A DNA stretch of 7,447 bases from Oscillospiraceae bacterium. Lineage in GTDB: Bacteria > Bacillota > Clostridia > Oscillospirales > Oscillospiraceae. The translations under genes were made by a program, and so were the position numbers. Each line of letters begins with the position of its first letter. Position 1 is the first letter of the stretch. Positions 1 through 4,896 of the stretch are shown here, piece by piece. The notes beneath the pieces are model-generated. The model saw only the letters and a program-made list of their open reading frames with translations. It searched no databases and was not told the origin of the DNA. The stretch lies in assembly GCA_017501805.1 (NCBI GenBank), contig JAFVWG010000005.1, positions 1-7,447 of the forward strand, given 5' to 3'.

Positions 1-302
1 GCCTGCCTTCGGCTCTCGGCGGATCTTTTCCGCCGGAGCGGCGTTGCTGCCGCTTGCCATACACAAAGTATGGCGGCGCGTCTGCGCCTTGCTCCGACAA
101 AAAATCTCTCGCCGATTGCGCTCGGCAGTTACCGTCAACGGCCGCTTTTTACTCTTTCCAATCGCTGCAAAGCAACGGCGGAATATACAATTGAGAAAAA
201 ACCTTCAGTCAGCTGCGCCGCCAATTGGTTGCGGCGAGAGAAGAGGGAATCGTGAAAAGTGAAGAGGTGTGGTGTGCCTTGCGGCACGGATTGGATGGAC
301 AA
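1..302. other. Non-coding stretch with several short hairpins
   Basis: No reading frame here looks like a real protein: the candidates are short, arginine-rich or low in complexity, and none has a convincing ribosome binding site. The DNA carries several short inverted repeats: 17-35 (CGGCGGA/TCCGCCG, 5-nt loop), 56-74 (GCCATAC/GTATGGC, 5-nt loop), 111-126 (GCCGA/TCGGC) and 274-287 (GTGCC/GGCAC). The decamer TGCCTTCGGC at 4-13 recurs at 391-400, inside the adjacent repeat. This density of hairpins suggests a degenerate intergenic repeat or a structured downstream region, and the element may continue past the window edge. No RNA family was recognised. Confidence 0.45.
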
Positions 303-466
303 TCCCTCAGTCAAGCCGCAAGCGGCTTGACAGCTCCCTTTGCACAAAGGAGCCTTCTTTCTTGATGCGCTTCTGCGCGGATTGAGATACTGCCTTCGGC
401 AGCTTTTACGGGAGACCTCTTCCGGCGCTTTGCGCCACCTTCCCCGGAGGGGAAGGCTTGAGGGAG
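303..466. repeat. Composite hairpin repeat with inverted ends (MITE- or REP-like)
   Basis: The stretch begins with TCCCTCA (303-309) and ends with its inverse TGAGGGA (459-465). Inside are four or more strong hairpins: 310-331 (10-bp perfect arms GTCAAGCCGC/GCGGCTTGAC, AA loop), 333-353 (GCTCCCTTTG/CAAAGGAGC, one bulged base), 390-402 (CTGCC/GGCAG), 424-436 (GGCGC/GCGCC) and 438-456 (perfect 8-bp arms CCTTCCCC/GGGGAAGG). Similar CCCTCA-bounded hairpin units are, from general knowledge, abundant between genes of gut Ruminococcaceae-type Firmicutes. This one reads as two such units in inverted orientation. No transposase is present, so any mobility would have to be supplied in trans. It ends 11 bp past the prolyl isomerase stop codon, so its hairpins probably lie in that gene's 3' untranslated RNA. 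Confidence 0.6.
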
Positions 467-477
467 AAGCATACAGC

Positions 478-1020
478 TTATCTGAAGTTCGCGTAGGGAT
501 CGGGATACTTGGTGGGCTCGGCGTAGGTCTCGCCCTTGGTATCCACGGTGATGGTTTTGATCTTCTGCTCCTGCTCGGGGCGGTCGTTTCCGTCCGTCTT
601 CTGCGCGGCGATGGCATCGACCACATCCATACCCTCAAGCACCTTGCCGAAGGCGGCATACTGTCCGTCGAGGAATTCGCCGTCCGCGTGCATAATGAAG
701 AACTGGCTTCCCGCGGAGTTCGGCGACTGCGCACGCGCCATGGAGAGGACGCCGCGCTTATGGCTGAGCTTGTTGTTGACGCCGTTGAGCTTGAACTCGC
801 CCTTGATGCAGTAGCCGGGACCGCCCGTGCCGGTTCCGAGCGGGCAGCCGCCCTGGATCATAAAGCCGGAGATGACGCGATGGAAGATCAGCCCGTTATA
901 GAAACCGTTTTGGATCAGCGTGATGTAGTTTGCGACGGACTGCGGCGCGATCTCCGGATAGAGTTCCAACGTGATCTTGCCGCCGTTTTCCATTTCGATG
1001 GTTACGATCGGTTTTTCCAT
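478..1020 (-). CDS. Cyclophilin-type peptidyl-prolyl cis-trans isomerase
   Basis: A 180-residue protein that should catalyse cis-trans isomerisation of Xaa-Pro bonds and so assist protein folding. The cyclophilin fold runs almost the full length. The catalytic set is visible: FHRVI with Arg48, Phe53 in SGFMIQGG, Gln56, then MARAQSPNSAGSQFFI (94-109) and FLDGQYAAFGKV (116-127). Phe116 sits where human CypA has Trp121, as in E. coli cyclophilins, so weak cyclosporin binding is expected. There is no signal peptide or lipobox, so it is cytosolic. The C-terminal end after residue 160 is a short family-variable tail. The start is set by MEKPIVTIEM, where homology begins, with an AAAGGA-type ribosome site just upstream. 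The frame stays open upstream, but that part only reads antisense-like arginine-rich residues inside smpB. Its first 19 nt overlap the smpB 3' end, implying co-transcription. Family assignment is secure; paralogue naming (ppiA/ppiB) is not. Confidence 0.95.
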   Translation of the reverse strand: MEKPIVTIEMENGGKITLELYPEIAPQSVANYITLIQNGFYNGLIFHRVISGFMIQGGCPLGTGTGGPGYCIKGEFKLNGVNNKLSHKRGVLSMARAQSPNSAGSQFFIMHADGEFLDGQYAAFGKVLEGMDVVDAIAAQKTDGNDRPEQEQKIKTITVDTKGETYAEPTKYPDPYANFR

Positions 1021-1487
1021 GAGCCTGTGTTCCTTTCTTTCATTGCACGGTCGATCTGGCGCGCGGCGTCGCGCTTGGCGGCGTCTTCGCGTTTGTCGTA
1101 GAGCTTTTTGCCCTTGCACAGACCGACTTCAACTTTTACTCTTGCGTTTTTGAAATAGACCGCGAGGGGGATCAGCGCGTAGCCCTCCTGCTTGACCTTG
1201 CCGTACAGGTGCGCGATCTCGCGCCTGTGCATCAGCAGGCGGCGGGGACGCAGGGGGTCTTTGTTGAAAATGTTGCCGTGCTCGTAGGGGCTGACGTGCA
1301 TCTGCTTGATCCAAAGCTCGCCGTCCTTGACCTGACACCAGGCTTCCTTCAGATGCAGACTGCCGCTGCGGATGGATTTGACCTCCGTGCCCACAAGCTC
1401 TATGCCCGCTTCGTATTTCTCTTCAACAAAATAATCGTGATAGACCTTGGCGTTCTTCGCCGCGATCTTGATCCCGGAACCTGCCAC
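1002..1487 (-). CDS. smpB: SsrA-binding protein SmpB
   Basis: A 161-residue protein, the usual SmpB length. SmpB binds the tRNA-like part of tmRNA and carries it to stalled ribosomes for trans-translation. Recognisable blocks in order are KNAKVYHDYFVEEKYEAGIELVG (11-33), EVKSIRSGSLHLKEAW (35-50), SPYEHGNIFNKDPLRPRRLLMH (66-87), YALIPLAVYFKNARVKVEVGLCKGKKLYDKR (103-133), and a basic C-terminal tail (to residue 161) that would enter the mRNA channel. I chose the GTG at 1485-1487 because GAGGTG (1494-1499) lies 6 nt upstream and the family N-terminus begins here. The more distal ATG would lie upstream of the predicted transcription start. The gene has its own extended -10 promoter and overlaps the prolyl isomerase start by 19 nt. 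No ssrA (tmRNA) gene was recognised in the window, although it often lies near smpB. Confidence 0.97.
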   Translation of the reverse strand: MAGSGIKIAAKNAKVYHDYFVEEKYEAGIELVGTEVKSIRSGSLHLKEAWCQVKDGELWIKQMHVSPYEHGNIFNKDPLRPRRLLMHRREIAHLYGKVKQEGYALIPLAVYFKNARVKVEVGLCKGKKLYDKREDAAKRDAARQIDRAMKERNTGSWKNRS

Positions 1488-1493
1488 CGTGCT

Positions 1494-1499
1494 CACCTC
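1494..1499 (-). promoter_or_regulatory. Shine-Dalgarno sequence of smpB
   Basis: GAGGTG on the minus strand, 6 nt before the GTG start of smpB. This site decides the start, because an in-frame GTG three codons earlier overlaps the Shine-Dalgarno itself and has no comparable site of its own. Confidence 0.75.
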
Positions 1500-1509
1500 G
1501 CTTTTGAGG

Positions 1510-1538
1510 ATTATAGCATACATTTGCGGAAAAGAAAA
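1510..1538 (-). promoter_or_regulatory. Extended -10 promoter for smpB-prolyl isomerase
   Basis: On the minus strand a perfect TATAAT (1510-1515) is preceded by TGC, giving an extended -10 element TGCTATAAT. At 17 bp spacing the -35 region is only TTTTCT (1533-1538), which is weak, but an extended -10 can compensate. Predicted transcription begins near 1503, leaving a leader of about 16 nt. The weak -35 falls in the T-rich tail of the preceding hairpin, so the terminator of one unit and the promoter of the next are packed together. Confidence 0.65.
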
Positions 1539-1583
1539 GAGAAAACGCACGGAAGCTGTCCCAAAAACAGGGCAGGTCGTGCG
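1529..1583 (-). terminator. Second intrinsic terminator after the IspH-S1 gene
   Basis: On the minus strand an outer stem CGCACG/CGTGCG (1578-1583 with 1546-1551) encloses an inner stem CTGCCC/GGG(A)CAG (1570-1575 with 1556-1562, one bulge). A T-rich run (1529-1545, TTTTCTCTTTTCTTTTC) follows. The shape fits an intrinsic terminator, though the T run is broken by C residues. Confidence 0.55.
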
Positions 1584-1584
1584 G

Positions 1585-1624
1585 AGAGATAAAGATCCGT
1601 GGCTGTTTTAACAGCCACGGATCT
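1585..1624 (-). terminator. Perfect 15-bp hairpin after the IspH-S1 stop codon
   Basis: Arms AGATCCGTGGCTGTT (1593-1607) and its exact inverse (1610-1624) flank a 2-nt centre, 13 nt past the stop codon. On the minus strand it is followed by TTATCTCT, a poor T-tract. On the plus strand TGTTTTG follows, but no plus-strand gene uses it. It probably acts as the first of two tandem terminators, or protects the 3' end of the mRNA. Confidence 0.7.
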
Positions 1625-1637
1625 GTTTTGATCGGAA

Positions 1638-3629
1638 TTAAGCCTCGGTGGTCTCCTCGGCGGGAGCTTCCTCTTCTTCAGCGGGAGCTTCGGGAGCTTC
1701 CTCTTCCTCAGCCGCGAGCAGAGCACGGATGGACAGCGAGATGCGCTTGCGCTCGGTGTCGATCTCGGTGATCTTGACTTCGACTTCCTGTCCCTCGGAC
1801 AGAACGTCGTCGGGCTTGCCGATGCGGCGGTTGGCGATCTGCGAGATGTGGATCAGACCGTCGATGCCGGGGATGATCTCGGCGAACGCGCCGAAGTCCA
1901 TCAGCTTGACGACCTTGGCGTTGACAACATCGCCAACGTGGTACTGCTCGGTGAAGATCGTCCAGGGGTTGGTCTCAGCCGTCTTGCAGCCGAGGGAGAT
2001 CTTGTGCTTTTCGGGATCGTAGGAGATGACGTAGACATCGATCTCGTCGCCGACCTTCACGACTTCGTCGGGGGTCTTGATGTGACGCCAGCTCAGCTCG
2101 GTGATATGGACCATTCCGTCCACGCCGCCGATGTCGACGAACGCGCCGTAGGAGATGATGTTCTTGACAACACCGCGGTACTTCTTGCCGACCTCGATCT
2201 CGCTCCAGATCTTTTCCTGAGCGGCCTTGCGGAGCTCACGGCTGACGGCCTTGATAGAGCCGACAACACGGCGGCGGGCCTTGTTGACCTCGATGATGCG
2301 CATTTTCACGGTCTGCTTCAGCAGGGAAGCGAGATCGCCGTCCTTGGGAACGCCGGTCTGCGAAGCGGGGATGAACACGCGAACGCCCTTGTAGCTGGCA
2401 ACGACGCCGCCCTTGTTTTCCTCGGTGATGGTAGCTTCGACAACAGTGCCCTCTTCCTTGACAGCGTCGATGGTCTCCCAGACCTTGCCGGCTTCCAGAC
2501 GCTTCTTGGAGAGCATTGCGGTGCCTTCCACGTCGTTGACGCGGACGACAATAGCCTCGACTTCGTCGCCGACCTTGACAACGTCTTCAACCTTGACGCC
2601 TGCCTCGGTGATGAACTCGTCGACGGGAATATAACCGGCGTGCTTTGTGCCAAGATCGACCTGGATCTCGGTAGCGCCGATGGCGGTGACAATGCCCGTG
2701 ACCTTGTCGCCGTTATTTAACGTTTTGATGGACTGCTCGAGGAGCTCGGCAAAATTCTCTTCGCCGACTGCCTCCACTCTGATTTCTTCACTCATTTTGT
2801 TGTTGACCTCCTTTATGATCCACGACGGCGTTGAAGCGCCGGCGGTGATGCCGACGGTGTTGATGGACTGAAAGAGCGCAGTGTCCAGATCGGCCGCGCA
2901 ATCCACGGGAAAAACCCGCCTGCAGTTCTGCCTGCAGATGTCTACGAGCTTTCCTGTGTTGGAGCTGTGCGAATCGCCGACAATGATCATTGCGTCACAT
3001 TGTTTCGATAGAGCAAGCGCTTCTTCCTGCCGTTTCTCCGTAGCTTCGCATATTGTATCAAAGATTTCGCAATTTGTACACTCTTTTTTTGCGATTTCGC
3101 GGCATTTTTCCCATAAAATTTGAGAACTTGTCGTTTGACAGACCATCAGAAGGGGGGAATCTTTGCTTTTTTCGGAAGAAGTGAGCCATTTTTCCAATTC
3201 TTCGGCGGTTTCAAAGATCATCGGATCTTCGCACCAGCCGGCAATTGCAACAACTTCCGGGTGGCTTTTCGTGCCGATGATCACCACACGGCGGCCTTTT
3301 TCCGCGGCGGAAGCCACCAGCGTGTGGATTCGTTTGACAAAGGGACAGGTGGCGTCGATGATCTCCGTTCCCCGCGCGGCAAGCGCTTCGTAGACGGCCT
3401 TGCTGACGCCGTGTGAACGAATGACGACCGAGCAGCCCTCCGGGACTTCGTCGGGGGAGGCGATCTCATGCACGCCGAGCTGTGTGAGATGCTGTACGAC
3501 GTGACGGTTATGGATGATCGGCCCCAGGGTGACGGCGGGCTTTCCGGATGCGGCAGCCTGCTCCGCAAGCGCCACCGCGCGGTCGACACCGAAGCAGAAG
3601 CCCGCGGTTTTTGCCGTAAGGATGTTCAT
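1638..3629 (-). CDS. ispH-rpsA: Fused IspH (HMBPP reductase) and ribosomal protein S1
   Basis: A 663-residue fusion. Residues 1-278 are IspH (LytB), the last enzyme of the MEP isoprenoid pathway, which reduces HMBPP to IPP and DMAPP using a 4Fe-4S cluster. The cluster ligands Cys12 (AGFCFGV), Cys95 (DATCPFV) and Cys194 (DTIC) are present, as are His40, His73 (RSHG) and His123-Glu125 (SHPE), TTSSQ (166-170) and SSNTGKL (222-228). Residues 279-663 are an S1 protein with four S1 RNA-binding domains at roughly 308-376, 394-458, 481-548 and 566-634. The last two match best (ISYGAFVDIGGVDGMVHITELSW; MDFGAFAEIIPGIDGLIHISQI). An acidic tail follows (641-663, 12 Glu). The start has GGAGG 7 nt upstream and overlaps the plsC stop as ATGA. 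Such fusions are established in Clostridia. The join carries a perfect internal Shine-Dalgarno and ATG (Met279), and codon bias shifts there, so separate S1 production is plausible. Confidence 0.96.
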   Translation of the reverse strand: MNILTAKTAGFCFGVDRAVALAEQAAASGKPAVTLGPIIHNRHVVQHLTQLGVHEIASPDEVPEGCSVVIRSHGVSKAVYEALAARGTEIIDATCPFVKRIHTLVASAAEKGRRVVIIGTKSHPEVVAIAGWCEDPMIFETAEELEKWLTSSEKSKDSPLLMVCQTTSSQILWEKCREIAKKECTNCEIFDTICEATEKRQEEALALSKQCDAMIIVGDSHSSNTGKLVDICRQNCRRVFPVDCAADLDTALFQSINTVGITAGASTPSWIIKEVNNKMSEEIRVEAVGEENFAELLEQSIKTLNNGDKVTGIVTAIGATEIQVDLGTKHAGYIPVDEFITEAGVKVEDVVKVGDEVEAIVVRVNDVEGTAMLSKKRLEAGKVWETIDAVKEEGTVVEATITEENKGGVVASYKGVRVFIPASQTGVPKDGDLASLLKQTVKMRIIEVNKARRRVVGSIKAVSRELRKAAQEKIWSEIEVGKKYRGVVKNIISYGAFVDIGGVDGMVHITELSWRHIKTPDEVVKVGDEIDVYVISYDPEKHKISLGCKTAETNPWTIFTEQYHVGDVVNAKVVKLMDFGAFAEIIPGIDGLIHISQIANRRIGKPDDVLSEGQEVEVKITEIDTERKRISLSIRALLAAEEEEAPEAPAEEEEAPAEETTEA
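1661..1710. repeat. Direct repeat coding the Glu/Ala/Pro tail of S1
   Basis: The 20-bp segment at 1661-1680 recurs at 1691-1710 with one mismatch, and a partial copy (GCGGGAGCTTC) lies between at 1681-1691. It encodes the repeated EEEEAP pattern at the S1 C-terminus. Such a short repeat could change in copy number by slippage, and the acidic low-complexity tail would tolerate that. Confidence 0.6.
2806..2814 (-). promoter_or_regulatory. Internal Shine-Dalgarno before the S1 part of the fusion
   Basis: The minus strand reads AAAGGAGGT, containing the full anti-16S complement, inside the codons for Ile-Lys-Glu-Val (residues 272-275). An in-frame ATG (2793-2795, Met279, MSEEIRVEAV) starts 10 nt later, exactly where the S1 protein begins. 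The spacing is slightly long but workable. Initiation here would give a 385-residue free S1, close to the size of stand-alone Firmicutes S1 proteins. Confidence 0.6.
3052..3080 (-). promoter_or_regulatory. Candidate internal promoter within the IspH part
   Basis: On the minus strand TGTACA (3075-3080) lies 17 bp before TACAAT (3052-3057), which is also preceded by TGA to make an extended -10. It sits in an unusually AT-rich part of the gene, about 257 bp upstream of the internal S1 ATG. The -10 coincides with the codons for the conserved DTIC motif (Cys194 ligand), so the resemblance may come from protein constraint. Confidence 0.3.
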
Positions 3630-4216
3630 TTGCGTTCCTCCAGTGCATAGATGCGGTCGACCAGCTCCGCAGCGAGCGTGTGCATTTCGTTCGCGGTGGG
3701 CTTTTCCGACGATGCCTGCGGGATATACGGCTCACCGATGACGCAGCGCAGCGGCCCGAAGGGGAAGCGCTTCGGCTGCAGCCAGATCGGGAGGATCGGC
3801 GTTTGGGTGCGGAGCGAGAAGAGGATCGCGCCGCTTTTCGGCGTGACGGTCTTGCCCGGGCGGGCACGCGTTCCCTCGGGGAAGAGGAGAAGATCCTCTC
3901 CGTCCCGAAGCGCCTTGAGGGCGGTCTTGACCGCCGCCATATCGTTTTCTCCGCGGCGGACGCCGAAGATGCCGAGATAGTTCAGAAGTGCTCCGAGCAG
4001 GGGGATCTTCATTACGCTTGCCTTTGCCATAATGCGCGGGCAGCGCTTGGCGCGAAGCGCAAAGACAACCCAAATGGGATCGGCAAGTCCGCTGTGGTTG
4101 GGGCAGATCAGCACATTGCCGCTTTGCGGGATGTTTCCCCGACCGCTGACGCGGAAGACGGGATGCCACAGGGCGAGCGCGGCGCGGACGATCGTGTAGA
4201 GAATTCGGTAGATCAT
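3626..4216 (-). CDS. plsC: 1-acyl-sn-glycerol-3-phosphate acyltransferase (PlsC family)
   Basis: A 196-residue, membrane-associated acyltransferase expected to transfer an acyl chain to lysophosphatidic acid, giving phosphatidic acid for phospholipid synthesis. The catalytic HX4D motif is NHSGLADP (His41, Asp46). The glycerol-phosphate-binding motif GIFGVRRGEND (82-92) and FPEGTR (112-117) follow, then KSGA (127-130) and ILPIWLQ (141-147). The N-terminal 20 residues are hydrophobic with basic residues and probably anchor it to the membrane face. At 196 residues it matches the short clostridial PlsC type that typically follows cmk. Its start overlaps the cmk stop by 4 nt (ATGA), with only a weak GGAA-type site upstream, so translation is probably coupled to cmk. 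Its stop overlaps the IspH-S1 start the same way. The exact acyl acceptor is inferred from family membership and context. Confidence 0.93.
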   Translation of the reverse strand: MIYRILYTIVRAALALWHPVFRVSGRGNIPQSGNVLICPNHSGLADPIWVVFALRAKRCPRIMAKASVMKIPLLGALLNYLGIFGVRRGENDMAAVKTALKALRDGEDLLLFPEGTRARPGKTVTPKSGAILFSLRTQTPILPIWLQPKRFPFGPLRCVIGEPYIPQASSEKPTANEMHTLAAELVDRIYALEERK

Positions 4217-4896
4217 ACGGTTTCCAGCTTTCCGAGGATGATGGATTTCGCCGCAGCGATCGCTTCCTCCAGATCCATTTCCGAGGTGTCCAGCAGCACG
4301 GCGTCCTCTGCCTGCCGCAGCGGTGCGATGGCGCGGGTGGAGTCCTGATGGTCGCGCTGCTTCATATCCGCGAGGACCTTTTCGTAGCTGTCCTTGCAGC
4401 CCTTTTCCTGCAGCTCGCTGTGGCGGCGGCGTGCGCGGACCTCCGGGGAGGCGGTGAGGAAGATCTTCACTTCCGCGTCCGGAAGAACGACCGTGCCGAT
4501 GTCACGTCCGTCCATAATGACATTGTGCGATGCGGCGAGGTCACGCTGCGTGTCCAGCAGGAAGTCCCGCACGCATTTATGCGCCGAGACCTGTGAGGCG
4601 TAGGAGGAGATCTCCGGCGTGCGGATATCCTCGGTGATGTCCCTGCCGTTCAGGAACATATGCTGCAGTCCGTCACCGGGGTACTCGATGCGGACGTTCA
4701 CATCGTCCAGAAGGCGGCGGACGCCGTCACCGTCTCTGCCGCCGATACCGCAGATCCAGATATAGTAGCCGACGGTGCGATAGATCGCGCCGGTATCCAC
4801 ATAAACATAGCCCAGTTCCTTCGCGAGCCGCTTTGCGATCGTGCTCTTGCCCGAGCCCGCGGGTCCGTCGATCGCGACGGCGTGGAATTTTTTCAT
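4213..4896 (-). CDS. cmk: Cytidylate kinase (CMP/dCMP kinase)
   Basis: A 227-residue kinase that phosphorylates CMP and dCMP with ATP, recycling nucleotides for RNA, DNA and CDP-activated lipid precursors. The P-loop is GPAGSGKST (11-19), followed by VDTGAIYR (33-40). The CMP-binding insert contains LNGRDITEDIR (82-92) with ISSYASQVSAH (96-106). Then come MDGRDIGTVVLPDA (128-141), the lid region RARRRH (154-159), and RDHQDSTRAIAPL (181-193). The length is typical of bacterial Cmk. The start is preceded by a purine-rich GAGAGGGA site, and the ATG overlaps the stop of the upstream flavoprotein gene as ATGA. The link to the following plsC is functionally sensible, since phosphatidic acid is activated with CTP, but cmk-plsC adjacency is also simply a frequent clostridial arrangement. 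Confidence 0.97.
   Translation of the reverse strand: MKKFHAVAIDGPAGSGKSTIAKRLAKELGYVYVDTGAIYRTVGYYIWICGIGGRDGDGVRRLLDDVNVRIEYPGDGLQHMFLNGRDITEDIRTPEISSYASQVSAHKCVRDFLLDTQRDLAASHNVIMDGRDIGTVVLPDAEVKIFLTASPEVRARRRHSELQEKGCKDSYEKVLADMKQRDHQDSTRAIAPLRQAEDAVLLDTSEMDLEEAIAAAKSIILGKLETV

Noticed and set aside
190..240. Possible terminator: hairpin CGCCGC/GCGGCG (216-236) and T6 on the minus strand (196-201)
   Set aside because: Some 14 nt separate the stem from the T run, so it does not have the shape of an intrinsic terminator.
333..362. Plus-strand terminator-like hairpin followed by TTCTTTCTT
   Set aside because: No plus-strand gene exists in the window to be terminated, and the hairpin is better explained as part of the repeat.
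135..734. Minus-strand open frame across the repeat and the isomerase 3' end
   Set aside because: Its composition is Ser/Arg/Pro-rich and it runs in another frame through the cyclophilin gene and the hairpin repeat.
340..1101. Long plus-strand open frame of 253 codons
   Set aside because: It lies antisense to the prolyl isomerase, has no recognisable motif or ribosome site, and is explained by the GC-rich codon pattern of the real gene.
1021..1119. Upstream ATG extending the prolyl isomerase by 33 residues
   Set aside because: The added residues are mostly Arg/Gln/Ala, an out-of-frame reading of smpB. The family start MEKPIVTIE has a ribosome site.
1488..1637. Possible tmRNA (ssrA) gene next to smpB
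   Set aside because: The interval is too short and holds terminators and a promoter; no tRNA-like ends or tag-coding frame can be seen.
1848..2720. Plus-strand open frame of 290 codons opposite the S1 part
   Set aside because: It is rich in Asp, Leu and Val, as expected from reading the complement of Val- and Glu-rich S1 codons. The S1 domains on the minus strand are unmistakable.
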